From contig NZ_CP073695.1 in the NCBI RefSeq assembly GCF_018228765.1, positions 310,001 through 374,000 of the forward strand: a stretch of DNA of 64,000 nucleotides, written 5' to 3'. The notes under the pieces were generated by a model, which was given only the letters and a program-made list of their open reading frames with translations, made no database searches and was not told where the DNA came from. Below are positions 1 through 8,594 of the stretch, piece after piece (within the stretch, counting starts at the first letter, position 1; the number at the start of each line of letters is the position of its first letter). Made by a program: the position numbers and the translations under genes. This DNA is from Halorubrum ruber. GTDB taxonomy: Archaea; Halobacteriota; Halobacteria; Halobacteriales; Haloferacaceae.

Positions 1-2
1 AC

Positions 3-317
3 CCGGTCAACGCCCCGAAGGCGATCCCCGGCATCCGCAACACGAACGGCACCGCCGTCGCCGTGAGCGACGACGAGATAACGGCCGCGCAGCGCCACCT
101 CGCCAGCGAGGGCGTCGGCGTCGAGCCCGCCTCCGCGGCGAGCCTCGCGGGCCTCAAGAAGCTCCGGCGCTCCGGCGTCGTCGACGACGACGAGCGGGTC
201 GTCTGCCTGACGACCGGCCACCTCCTCAAGGACCCCGACGCCGCCTACGAGGCCGGCGGCGACCCGGAGCCCGTCCCGAACGACGCCGACGCGGTCCTCG
301 ACCATATCAGAGGATAA
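3..317 (+). CDS. thrC: Threonine synthase, C-terminal part (5' truncated by window edge)
   Basis: Only the last 104 codons are inside the window, read in the frame beginning at base 3 and ending in TAA. The fragment carries a VEPASAAS segment and the ending VVCLTTGHLLKDPDAA, typical of the C-terminal lobe of PLP-dependent haloarchaeal threonine synthase, which converts O-phosphohomoserine to threonine in the cytoplasm. The PLP lysine lies upstream and is not visible. The protein is rich in Asp and Glu, as expected for a halophile. Other fold-type II PLP enzymes, such as threonine dehydratase, are less likely because of this ending. Confidence 0.85.
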   Translation, partial: PVNAPKAIPGIRNTNGTAVAVSDDEITAAQRHLASEGVGVEPASAASLAGLKKLRRSGVVDDDERVVCLTTGHLLKDPDAAYEAGGDPEPVPNDADAVLDHIRG

Positions 318-401
318 CTGCCGACCGGAACGCCGACGACATCGAGCCGTTCGTCCCGGTCGCCACTTACTAACGCGGAGCGTCTCCCACTCTCAGAGCC
401 T

Positions 402-1715
402 TTACTCCCAGTTGTGTAGCGCGTCCCGGAACACCGCCTCGGCGTCCTCCTTCGTCACGGGCCGCGGGTTACACCGGAGGAGTCGCTGCTGGCTCTCGAC
501 GGTGCTCTCGGCGAGTACGCCGATGTCGTCGTCGGTGATCCCGGCGAGCTCGTTGAGTCCGCTCGGGAGCACGTTGAGGTCGCGCTGGAGCCGCACGAAC
601 TCCTCCCGGGCCTCGTCGGCGGCCTCGCGGGTGCTCATTCCCGAGGTGTCGGCGCCGAGCATCTCGGCCACCTTCGCGAACCGGGGCGGGTCGCTGGCGA
701 CGTTGTAGCCGAGGGTGCTCGCGGGCGTGAGCGCCGCGATCGTCTCCCCGTGGTAGGTGTGGTAGTTGTTGCCGACGGGGTACGCCATCGCGTGGGCGAG
801 GCTCGCGCCGGCGGTGAGCCCGGCGATCGCGCCGAACAGCGCGCCCTTCAGCATCGCGCCGCGCGCCTCGACGTCGTCGCCGTTGTTGACGACGCGGCGC
901 ACGTTCGAGGAGAGCAGGTCGATCGCCTTCTCGCTGAACATCTCCGTGAAGCCGGTCCGGCCGGCGTACACCGGGCGGTCGGCCGGGTCCTCCGGCCGGA
1001 GCAGGTCGTCGTAGCGGTGGGTGGTGTACCCCTCGATCGCGTGGCCGAGCGCGTCCATCGCGGTCTTCGCCGTGAGGTCCGGCGGCAGCGTGGTGGTGAG
1101 CGTCGGGTCGAGCACCGCGGCGTCGGCGCGGACGTGCGGGCTGGAGATCCCCTCCTTGATGTTCTTCTCCGGCACCGAGAGGATCGCGACGGGGGAGATC
1201 TCGGAGCCGGTCCCCGCCGTCGTCGGCAGCAGGATCAGCGGCGGGCCGGACTCGGTGAGGTCCTCGCCCGCGCCGGTCGGCGCGGCCACGTAGTCGAGCA
1301 CGTCGCCGCCGTTCGCGATGACGGCGCGGGTCGCCTTCGCGGTGTCCATGCAGCTCCCGCCGCCCAGCCCGAGGTAGAAGTCGTACCCGTCGTCGCCCAT
1401 CTCCTCGCGGACGAACGCGATACACTCCCGGACCGCCTCGATGCTGGGCTCGCGCTCGACGCCGTCGTACACGTCGACGTCGAGGCCGTCGGCGGCCAGC
1501 TCGTCCGCGACGCGGTCGACGTGGCCCAGCGAGACGAGGTCCGAGTCGGTGACGATCAGCCCGCGCTCGTCGCCGTCGAGCCCGAGCTGACCGAGCTGGT
1601 ACCCGAGCTCGTCGGCCGCGCCCGCGCCGACGCGGACCGCCGGCATCTGGACCTCCCAGACCGTCTCGGGCGAGAGCTCGTGCGGCTCGGCGGAGACGGA
1701 GCGCTCGTAGCTCAC
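402..1715 (-). CDS. Iron-containing alcohol dehydrogenase, hydroxyacid-oxoacid transhydrogenase type
   Basis: This 437-aa protein has the group III iron alcohol dehydrogenase layout: an N-terminal nucleotide-binding half with GLGGGSCMDTAK and PTTAGTGSE, and a helical half with metal ligands in MDALGHAIE, LAHAMAYP and NYHTYHGE. Its overall pattern resembles ADHFE1, which couples 4-hydroxybutyrate oxidation to 2-oxoglutarate reduction. I chose the GTG at 1713-1715 because it overlaps the TGA of the upstream lactonase-like gene as GTGA, implying translational coupling; the frame stays open further upstream but that part is low-complexity and Arg-rich. The substrate is inferred. A 4-hydroxybutyrate dehydrogenase or another Fe-ADH is the alternative. 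Confidence 0.88.
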   Translation of the reverse strand: MSYERSVSAEPHELSPETVWEVQMPAVRVGAGAADELGYQLGQLGLDGDERGLIVTDSDLVSLGHVDRVADELAADGLDVDVYDGVEREPSIEAVRECIAFVREEMGDDGYDFYLGLGGGSCMDTAKATRAVIANGGDVLDYVAAPTGAGEDLTESGPPLILLPTTAGTGSEISPVAILSVPEKNIKEGISSPHVRADAAVLDPTLTTTLPPDLTAKTAMDALGHAIEGYTTHRYDDLLRPEDPADRPVYAGRTGFTEMFSEKAIDLLSSNVRRVVNNGDDVEARGAMLKGALFGAIAGLTAGASLAHAMAYPVGNNYHTYHGETIAALTPASTLGYNVASDPPRFAKVAEMLGADTSGMSTREAADEAREEFVRLQRDLNVLPSGLNELAGITDDDIGVLAESTVESQQRLLRCNPRPVTKEDAEAVFRDALHNWE

Positions 1716-2518
1716 ACTCCCCACCCCGGCTGGATCGCCGCGAACTGCTCGGGATCGTGGCCGAACACGACCTCGGCGTCGTGGCGCCGCTCCAGCTCGC
1801 GGATCCGGTTCAGGCTCTCGGCCCACTCCGTCTTCCCCCACACGAGCGGGCCGCCGAGCGGCGTCCCCGCCTCGTAGTTCTCGTCCATGTACACCTGATC
1901 GCCGGTGAACACGAGCGTCCCCTCGTCGTCGAGGTGGATCACGCTCCCGGTGAGGCCCGGCGTGTGGCCGGGGAACCGGACGAACTCGAGGTCGGTGAAG
2001 TGCTCCTCGCGGTCGCGGTGGAGCACCCGCCAGTTCAGGTCGTGGTCGAAGTCGTCGAGGACGTACGCGCTGCTCCCCTCGTCCGTCTTCGCGCTGTAGT
2101 AGGCGAACTTCAGCTCCTCCTCGTGGACGTAGACGGGCGTGTCGGTGCCCGCGAAGAACTCCAAGCCGCCCGCGTGGTCGAGGTGGAGGTGGCTCTGGAA
2201 CACCGCGTCGATGTCGTCGAGCGAGTAGCCCGCCGCCTCAAGATCGTCGTCGAGGCGGTGCTCGCTCGCGTCGTGCGGGTAGAACGCCTGGACGAGCCCC
2301 TCCGGCCAGTGACCGTCGGCGGCGTCGTGGTGCGATCCGGTGTCCCAGAGGATCGTCGCCTCCGGGTGGTCGATGACGAGGTTCCACACCGGGATCTCCC
2401 CGTACTCGGTGTCGGGATTCGGCTCGTCGTGGCTCCCGATGGTGTTCGCCTCCATCATGTAATTCATATCGCAGTACAATCCGCCGCGGTCGATGACGTG
2501 GACCTCAGCTTCCACCAT
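1712..2518 (-). CDS. Metallo-beta-lactamase fold hydrolase, N-acyl homoserine lactonase family
   Basis: This 268-aa protein has the binuclear zinc motif HLHLDH at about residues 110-115, a later GHTPGLTGS histidine and a terminal FGHDPEQF. It matches the AHL/gamma-butyrolactone lactonase branch of the fold (AiiA, AttM/BlcC). The start is the ATG encoding MVEAEVHVID; a TATA-like element at 2543-2550 lies about 27 bp upstream, giving a nearly leaderless message, while an in-frame ATG at 2530 would be too close to it. The stop overlaps the GTG of the downstream iron dehydrogenase. The true lactone substrate is unknown. Confidence 0.85.
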   Translation of the reverse strand: MVEAEVHVIDRGGLYCDMNYMMEANTIGSHDEPNPDTEYGEIPVWNLVIDHPEATILWDTGSHHDAADGHWPEGLVQAFYPHDASEHRLDDDLEAAGYSLDDIDAVFQSHLHLDHAGGLEFFAGTDTPVYVHEEELKFAYYSAKTDEGSSAYVLDDFDHDLNWRVLHRDREEHFTDLEFVRFPGHTPGLTGSVIHLDDEGTLVFTGDQVYMDENYEAGTPLGGPLVWGKTEWAESLNRIRELERRHDAEVVFGHDPEQFAAIQPGWGV

Positions 2519-2542
2519 ACGGATCCGCATTCTTAATGATAG

Positions 2543-2550
2543 TTCATAAA
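2543..2550 (-). promoter_or_regulatory. TATA box for the lactonase-dehydrogenase operon
   Basis: TTTATGAA on the minus strand sits about 27 bp before the ATG at 2518. The spacing fits an archaeal TATA box driving a leaderless transcript and supports the shorter start of the lactonase-like protein. Confidence 0.55.
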
Positions 2551-2661
2551 CATACCTCTCGGACGGGAGTCGCCGACCCTCGACCCCGGCGGTCGCCCGG
2601 GTTCGACGCGTCTCGCGCGGGCCGCGCCGCCGATATTCAGGCGCGATACGCCGACGGTTTG

Positions 2662-2670
2662 TATTATATA
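2662..2670 (+). promoter_or_regulatory. TATA box for the 7TM histidine kinase
   Basis: TATTATATA lies about 28 bp before the TTG at 2695. Archaeal initiation about 26 bp downstream of the box centre would fall on or just before that TTG, so the message should be leaderless. This decides the unusual TTG start. Confidence 0.6.
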
Positions 2671-2694
2671 GTGGCGTATTGAACAACAAACGAG

Positions 2695-4464
2695 TTGATA
2701 GACGTCTCGCTGACGGCGCCGCTCGCCGCGCTCGCCGCGGCCGTGGCCGCCGGCGCCACCGTAGCCACGTTCGAGTACCGCGACGAGCCGGGCGGACTTG
2801 CCGCGGTCGCGTTCATGGGTGCGATCTTCTGGTGGTCCGCCGGGCTGTTCGGCGAGGCGGTCGCGGCGACGGAGGCCGGCAAGGTGTTCTGGCTCAACGT
2901 CCAGTACCCCGCGACCGCCGTCGTCCCGGTCGCGGCGGTCGCGTTCGTCGCGTCGTACCTCGGCTACGACGCGTGGATCTCCCGGCGTCGGCTGCTCGTC
3001 CTGGCGGCCCCGCTCGCGGCGCTGACGCTGCTGAGCTGGACGAACGACTACCACGGGCTGGTCCGGACCGGCACCGACCTCGTCGCGTACGGCTCCGAGA
3101 CGGTGCTGGTCCGAGAGCTCGGTCCGGCGTGGTGGGCCGGCTGGCTCTACTCGCAGTGCCTGCTCGTCGCGACGTTCGCGACGCTCGCGTACGGCGTGTA
3201 CGACTCGGCGCCCGCGTTCCGCGCGTCGGCCGGACTGCTGCTCGTCGGCGCCGGCGCGCCGTGGGCCGCGCAGTTCGTCGTCCTCGGAGGCGGGCCCGCG
3301 TTCCGGCCCGAACTCCTGTTCGTGCTCACGGGCGTCGCTTTCACCGTCGCGGTCCGACGCGGGCGGACGCTCGGCGTGACGCCGGTCGCCCGGCAGGTGA
3401 CGCTGGAAGCGGTCCCGGACCCGATCGTCGTCGTCGACAGGAGCGGCCGGATCGCAGACACGAACCCCGCCGCCCGCGCGTGGCTCGGCGACGATGTCGC
3501 CGTCGGCGCTGCGGCCGCGGACGCGCTGGCGAGCGCCCCCGAGGTCCACGCCGCGTACCGGCGCGGCGCGGCCCCCGACGAGCCCCTCCCCGTCGAGGTC
3601 GACGGGGAGACCCGCTTCGTCTCGCTTTCGGCCGTCCCGCTCCCGACGCTCGGTAGCCGCTCGCAGGGGACGGTGTTATTGTTACGGGACGTGACCGACT
3701 CGGAGCGCAACCGGCGGGATCTGGAGGTGGCGAACGACCGGCTCCAGACGCTGACGCACGCGCTGGCGCACGACATCAAGAACCCGCTGGCGGTCGCGGA
3801 CGGGTTCACGGACCTCGCGACCGCGGGCGACGAGGCGGCGATCGAGCGCGTCGAGGGGGCCCACGACCGGATCTTCGAGATCGTCGACGAGACGCTCGCG
3901 GCCGTCGACCACCCGGACCCCGACGAGGCCGCCGAGCCGTTCTCGTTCGCGGCGCTGGCCGAGGAGGCGTGGCGGACCGCGGAGACGGGGACCGCGACGC
4001 TGACTGTCGCGGGCGACGGGTCGTACGCCGCGGACGAGGCCGCGGCCCGGAGCGTCTTAGAGAACCTCTTCCGGAACGCGGCGGTCCACGCCGGGACCGG
4101 TCCGACCGTGACCGCCGTCGCGCTCGACGGGGGCTTCGCGGTCATCGACGACGGCCCCGGGATCCCGCCGGCGGAGCGCGACCGCGTCTTCGAGCGCGGC
4201 TACACGACCGCGGACGACGGCACCGGGATCGGTCTCGCGTCCGTCGCGACGCTCGCCGCGTCGCACGGGTGGACCGTCGGGGCCGGGCGGGGCCGGGGCG
4301 AGACGGATGCGATCCCCGACGGAGGGACGACGGATGTCGGCGACGGCGCGGCGTTCGTCGTCGGCTTCGGCGACCGGCCGGTCGAGGAGATCGCGGTGTC
4401 GGTCGTCGCGGACCCGGACGCGCTCGTCGCGCCCTCGGGAGCGCTCGCGTCCGGAGAACAGTAG
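2695..4464 (+). CDS. Membrane histidine kinase with N-terminal 7TM region, PAS and HATPase domains
   Basis: A 589-aa sensor kinase. Residues 1 to about 220 hold about seven hydrophobic segments of the histidine-kinase 7TM type, followed by a PAS domain (about 225-330). The dimerisation helix carries LAHDIKNPLA with the phospho-acceptor His359. The ATPase domain shows the N-box LENLFRNAAVHA (about 455), DDGPGIP and GTGIGLAS. It starts with TTG, supported by the TATA box at 2662-2670. It is divergent from the lactonase pair with about 175 bp between starts. No receiver or regulator gene lies next to it, so signal and partner are unknown. Confidence 0.9.
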   Translation: MIDVSLTAPLAALAAAVAAGATVATFEYRDEPGGLAAVAFMGAIFWWSAGLFGEAVAATEAGKVFWLNVQYPATAVVPVAAVAFVASYLGYDAWISRRRLLVLAAPLAALTLLSWTNDYHGLVRTGTDLVAYGSETVLVRELGPAWWAGWLYSQCLLVATFATLAYGVYDSAPAFRASAGLLLVGAGAPWAAQFVVLGGGPAFRPELLFVLTGVAFTVAVRRGRTLGVTPVARQVTLEAVPDPIVVVDRSGRIADTNPAARAWLGDDVAVGAAAADALASAPEVHAAYRRGAAPDEPLPVEVDGETRFVSLSAVPLPTLGSRSQGTVLLLRDVTDSERNRRDLEVANDRLQTLTHALAHDIKNPLAVADGFTDLATAGDEAAIERVEGAHDRIFEIVDETLAAVDHPDPDEAAEPFSFAALAEEAWRTAETGTATLTVAGDGSYAADEAAARSVLENLFRNAAVHAGTGPTVTAVALDGGFAVIDDGPGIPPAERDRVFERGYTTADDGTGIGLASVATLAASHGWTVGAGRGRGETDAIPDGGTTDVGDGAAFVVGFGDRPVEEIAVSVVADPDALVAPSGALASGEQ

Positions 4465-4485
4465 CCCGCTCGGCGGACCGTCGCG

Positions 4486-6090
4486 TTACTCGTCGGCGCG
4501 CTCGTCGGCGCCGTCCAGCGTGATCTCGGTGATCTCCACCACGCGGTCGTCTGCGAGCAGCTCCTCGATCGCGGCGTCGGGAACGGCCGAGTCGAGGTTG
4601 TAGACGGTGAGCGCCTCCCCGCCCTGCGTCTCGCGGCCGTTGAACATCCCGGCGATGTTGACGTCGTGGTCGCCGAGGACGGTGCCGATGAGCCCGATGA
4701 CGCCCGGCTCGTCGGTGTTGCGCGCGACGAGCATGTGGCCGTACGGAACCGCGTCGACGCGGAATCCGTCGATCCGGACGATGCGGGCGTCCTCGCCCGC
4801 GAACAGCGTCCCCTCGACCGCGATCTCGTCGTCGCCGTTGCGCACGGTGACGCGGACGAGGCTCTGGAAGTCGTCGGTCTGGCGCGTCTTCGACTCGGTC
4901 ACCTCGATGCCGCGCTCCTCGGCGAGCCGCGGCGCGTTCACCGCGTTCACCTGCCACTCTAAGGGCTCGAAGACGCCCTTCAGCGCGCTCGCGGTGACGA
5001 GATCGACGTCCTCCGCGGCGATGTCGCCCTCGTAGGTGGCCTCCACCTCGGTGATCCGGCCGTCGAGCAGCTGTGCGGCCACCTTTCCGGCGGTCTCGGC
5101 CACGTTGATGTACGGTTCGATCCGCGGGAATGCGCTCTCGTCGACGGAGGGCGCGTTGAGCGCGGTCAGGACGGGCTCGTCGTCGAACGCCGCGAGGACG
5201 GCCTCCGCGGTGTCGACCGCGACGTTCTCCTGGGCGGCCTCCGTCGAGGCGCCGAGGTGGGGGGTCACGACGATCTCCTCGACGTCGAGCAGCGGCGAGT
5301 CCTGGGGCAGCGGCTCCTCGGCGAAGGAGTCGAGCGCGGCGCCCGCGAGGACGCCGTCGTCGACCGCCTCGGCGAGCGCGTCCTCGTCGACGATGCCGCC
5401 GCGGGCGCAGTTGATCAGGTAGCCGCCCTCTAACTGGGCCAGCTCGGCCTCCCCGATCATCCCCTCGGTCTCGGGGAGGAGCGGGGTGTGGATCGTCGCG
5501 AAGTCGCCGGCCGCGAGCGCGTCGTGGAGGTCCTCGACGAGCTCGGCGCCCATCCGGTCGGCGCGCTCCTCGGAGATGTACGGGTCGTAGACGACGAGGT
5601 CCATCCCGAGCGAGTCGAGGCGCTTGGCGACCTCCTGGCCGACGCGGCCGAGGCCGACGATGGTGAGCGTCTTGTTGTTCACCTCGGTGCCGAGGAACTC
5701 GCCTTTCGCCCACTCGCCGCCGACGAGGCGCCCGTGGGCTTGCGGGATCGAGCGCGCGACGGCGAACGTCATCGCGACGGTGTGCTCGGCGGCGGCGCGG
5801 ACGTTCCCCTCGGGGGCGTTCGCGACGATGACGCCGTGGTCGGTGGCGGCCTCGATGTCGATGTTGTCGACGCCGATGCCGGCGCGGCCGACGATGACGA
5901 GGTCGCTCGCGGCCTCGAAGACGGCCTCGTTCACGTCGGTCCCAGACCGCACGATCAGCGCGTTCGCGTCGGCGACGGCGTCGAGCAGGTCGTCCCCCTC
6001 GCTCTCGTAGTCGGTGACGACCTCGTGGCCGGCGTCTCTGAGTCGGTCCAACCCCGCGTCCGCGATGGGGTCGGTCACGAGTACCTTCAT
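4486..6090 (-). CDS. serA: D-3-phosphoglycerate dehydrogenase
   Basis: 534 aa, starting MKVLVTDPIADAG. It catalyses the first step of serine synthesis, 3-phosphoglycerate to 3-phosphohydroxypyruvate with NAD. Visible parts are the Rossmann motif VGLGRVGQEV, the catalytic Arg region NCARGGIVDE and the His region TPHLGAST, then an intervening ASB-type domain and a C-terminal ACT domain (DEPGVIGLIGTVLGDHDVNI) expected to bind serine for feedback. Length fits the long SerA type. The start is the first ATG where family similarity begins; upstream codons are not protein-like. serB for the last pathway step is at 55.6-56.2 kb. Confidence 0.95.
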   Translation of the reverse strand: MKVLVTDPIADAGLDRLRDAGHEVVTDYESEGDDLLDAVADANALIVRSGTDVNEAVFEAASDLVIVGRAGIGVDNIDIEAATDHGVIVANAPEGNVRAAAEHTVAMTFAVARSIPQAHGRLVGGEWAKGEFLGTEVNNKTLTIVGLGRVGQEVAKRLDSLGMDLVVYDPYISEERADRMGAELVEDLHDALAAGDFATIHTPLLPETEGMIGEAELAQLEGGYLINCARGGIVDEDALAEAVDDGVLAGAALDSFAEEPLPQDSPLLDVEEIVVTPHLGASTEAAQENVAVDTAEAVLAAFDDEPVLTALNAPSVDESAFPRIEPYINVAETAGKVAAQLLDGRITEVEATYEGDIAAEDVDLVTASALKGVFEPLEWQVNAVNAPRLAEERGIEVTESKTRQTDDFQSLVRVTVRNGDDEIAVEGTLFAGEDARIVRIDGFRVDAVPYGHMLVARNTDEPGVIGLIGTVLGDHDVNIAGMFNGRETQGGEALTVYNLDSAVPDAAIEELLADDRVVEITEITLDGADERADE

Positions 6091-6233
6091 GCCGAAACGC
6101 ACCCGCGGCGCGGGGTTAACGCTTTCCGAATCGCGCCGTTTTGCCGCCCGGACGGATCCGCGCTCGTGGGTATCGACCCCTCCGTTTCCGGTGGAGAATG
6201 CGCGTTCGTGGGTATCACCACGTCGGTACTCCC

Positions 6234-6240
6234 TTTTATA
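6234..6240 (+). promoter_or_regulatory. TATA box for the CNNM/CorC gene
   Basis: TTTTATA centred about 23 bp before the ATG at 6260, consistent with a leaderless or very short leader transcript. It lies in the 170-bp divergent region shared with serA. Confidence 0.5.
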
Positions 6241-6259
6241 CCCGGCCGCATGTGACAGT

Positions 6260-7555
6260 ATGGACCTCACGATCGCGTTCGTCGGCGTCGGCGCCATCCT
6301 CGCGCTGACCGCGGTGAGCGCCTTCTTCTCCAGTTCGGAACTCGCGGTGTTCTCCGTGCCGACCCACCGGATCGACTCGCTCGTCGCGACCGACGTCCCT
6401 GGCGCCCGGGCGCTGTCGGCGCTGCGCGACGACTCGCACCGCTTCCTCGTCACGGCGCTGGTGAGCAACAACGTCGCCAACATCGCCGCGGCGTCGGTCG
6501 CGACCGCGGTGTTCGTCCGGTTCGGCTTCTCCGGCGGCGAGGCGGCCACGGGGTCGACGCTCGTCACGTCGCTCTTCGTCATCGTCTTCGGCGAGATCGC
6601 GCCGAAGTCGTACGCGGTCGCGAACGCCGAGAAGCACGCGCTCCGCGTCTCACGGATCGTCGTCGCGATCCAGCGCGTCCTCCGCCCCGTCCTGTACGTG
6701 TTCGAGGCGCTCTCCGGGGTCGTCAACCGCTTCACGGGGGGCGAGTCCGCGATCGAGTCGTACCTCACCCGCGAGGAAATCGCGACGCTCGTGCGGTCGG
6801 GCGAGGCCGCGGGCGCGCTCGACCCCGACGAGGGGGCGATGATCCGCGGCGTCCTCGACTTGGAGACCACGACCGTCGACGCGGTGATGGTCCCCCGGAC
6901 CGACGTGGTCGCGCTCCCGCGGACGGCGACGCCGGCGGACGCGCTCTCGCGGGCCGCGAGCGAGGGCGTCACCCGGATGCCCGTCTACGGCGAGAACCGC
7001 GACGACGTGGTCGGCATCCTCGACGTCCGCGACGCCATCCGTGCGAACGAGGCGGGCGCCGACCTCGCGAGCGCGCTCAGCGAGCCGACGTTCGTCCCCG
7101 AGACGAAGCCGCTCGACGAGCTGTTCGCGGAGATGCGCACGAGCGAGGCCCGAATGGTGATCGTCGTCGACGAACACGGCGCAGTCGTCGGGATCGCGAC
7201 CTTAGAGGACCTCTTCGAGGAGGTCGTCGGTGAGCTGGTCGGTCGGTGGGAGACGGACGCCGTCGACGTGGTCGCGCCCGACGCCGCCGTGGTCCGCGGC
7301 TGGACGACGGTCGCCCACCTCAACGAGACGCTCGGGCTCGCGCTGCCAGCGGACGCGGGCGCCGAGACCGTCGCGGGCCTGATAACTCGACAGCTCGGGC
7401 GGCTGCCGTCCGAGGGCGACCGCGTCGCGGTCGGCGACGTCACGCTCGCCGTCACCGGCGCGACCGCGACGCGGGTCACTCGGGTACGCGTGGAACACGC
7501 CGACGAGAACGGGTTCGCGTCGGGGGTGGGCGACGGGTCGGTCGATTCCGCGTGA
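6260..7555 (+). CDS. CNNM/CorC/HlyC family membrane protein with CBS pair
   Basis: 431 aa. The N-terminal 170 residues form a DUF21/CNNM transmembrane domain (FSSSELAVFSVPTHR, FGEIAPKSYAV). They are followed by a CBS pair (VMVPRTDVVALPR through IATLEDLFEEVVGE) and a C-terminal CorC/HlyC domain (VRGWTTVAHLNE to AVTGATATRVTRV). Relatives export or regulate Mg2+ or Co2+ and sense nucleotide through the CBS pair; the hemolysin name is historical. The ATG at 6260 is fixed by the TATA box upstream and by the start of the first membrane helix. The ion is not predictable from sequence. Confidence 0.9.
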   Translation: MDLTIAFVGVGAILALTAVSAFFSSSELAVFSVPTHRIDSLVATDVPGARALSALRDDSHRFLVTALVSNNVANIAAASVATAVFVRFGFSGGEAATGSTLVTSLFVIVFGEIAPKSYAVANAEKHALRVSRIVVAIQRVLRPVLYVFEALSGVVNRFTGGESAIESYLTREEIATLVRSGEAAGALDPDEGAMIRGVLDLETTTVDAVMVPRTDVVALPRTATPADALSRAASEGVTRMPVYGENRDDVVGILDVRDAIRANEAGADLASALSEPTFVPETKPLDELFAEMRTSEARMVIVVDEHGAVVGIATLEDLFEEVVGELVGRWETDAVDVVAPDAAVVRGWTTVAHLNETLGLALPADAGAETVAGLITRQLGRLPSEGDRVAVGDVTLAVTGATATRVTRVRVEHADENGFASGVGDGSVDSA

Positions 7556-7667
7556 CCGCCGTCGTCGCGCCCGTCGCGCCCGCCGGGCCAGCCGCGCGCG
7601 GCGGCCGGCCACACATAACACAACATACATGTGCTTCCGACGGGTCTCGTGAGGTACGTTCTCGACC

Positions 7668-8498
7668 ATGGTGAGCCGCTGGGCGTGTGACCGGTGCGGG
7701 TTCGTCGCGTGGACGCGGGACCGCTCGGAGATGGCCGACGTGACGGGGTCGCACCTGCTCGCCCACCACTCGGACGCCCTCTCGAAGTCGGACTTCCGCG
7801 TGAGCTGGGACTGTCCGTACTGCGCCACCGCGAAGACCGCCTACGACACCGACGGCGCCGTCGCCGAGTTCAAGACGCACCTCCACGAGCACGTGGTCGA
7901 CCGGATCGCCGGCGGGACGCACGTGGCGGACCTGGTGGGCTGGGACGGCGTCGTTCGCGTCGACGCACCGGCGGCCGGCGACGAGGCCGACCCGCTCCGG
8001 ACGCACTTCCACGGCGCCGCGGGGCTGGCGGTGGCCGTGACTCCCACCCCGGAGCGGTTAGTGCGCGCGCTCGACGGGGCTCTCGACGCGTGGCCCCGGC
8101 GGACGGTTATCGTCTCGACCGGCGAGTACGACTTCGAGGCGACGCCCGACGTCGACTTCGAGGGACGCAACGCCGAGATCGTCGAGCTCGACCCGCGCCT
8201 CTCCCCCGACGAGGTCGGCGAGACGGTCTCGCGGATCCTCGACGCCAACCACGAGCCCGGCGAGCGCGTCTCGCTGGAGGTGAGCGTCTTCCACCAGATC
8301 GTCGCCGCCTTCGACGTCGAACGCGCGGTGGCGTTCGTCCGCATGCTCGCCGCGCGCCTCGGGGACGCGGGGGGCGTGTTACAGCTGTACGTCGACGCCG
8401 ACGCGGACCGGAACGTCGCCACCGTCCTGAACTTCCTCGACGAGACCATCGACCTGACGGTCGCGGTCGACGACGGCCGGTTCGTTCGCCGGCCGTAG
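7668..8498 (+). CDS. Zinc-finger protein with DUF7504-like domain
   Basis: 276 aa of unknown function. The first 60 residues contain two paired-cysteine motifs, CDRCGF and CPYCAT, each followed by histidines (GSHLLAHHS and HLHEHVV), so it looks like two C2H2-like zinc fingers. From about residue 75 onward it resembles the haloarchaeal family of KaiC/RecA-like domains without Walker motifs (DUF7504), with the alternating strand pattern RTVIVSTGEYDFE and GGVLQLYVDADAD. The family assignment is from memory of the pattern and is moderate. It follows the CNNM gene by 112 bp on the same strand. A regulatory role is only a guess. Confidence 0.7.
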   Translation: MVSRWACDRCGFVAWTRDRSEMADVTGSHLLAHHSDALSKSDFRVSWDCPYCATAKTAYDTDGAVAEFKTHLHEHVVDRIAGGTHVADLVGWDGVVRVDAPAAGDEADPLRTHFHGAAGLAVAVTPTPERLVRALDGALDAWPRRTVIVSTGEYDFEATPDVDFEGRNAEIVELDPRLSPDEVGETVSRILDANHEPGERVSLEVSVFHQIVAAFDVERAVAFVRMLAARLGDAGGVLQLYVDADADRNVATVLNFLDETIDLTVAVDDGRFVRRP

Positions 8499-8594
8499 GC
8501 TCGGGTTTCGCGGCGCCCAGGCGGTCGACGCGGATTCCGTCGCTAGCGCGTCCGCGTCTGCGGACGCCCGGTCCCCAGCCGTCTCGTCGATCGG

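Noticed and set aside
469-1877. Long antisense frames over the iron dehydrogenase and similar ones over most genes
   Set aside because: Very high GC leaves shadow frames open; they are Arg/Ala/Pro-rich and lack any family motif, while the opposite strand carries recognised proteins.
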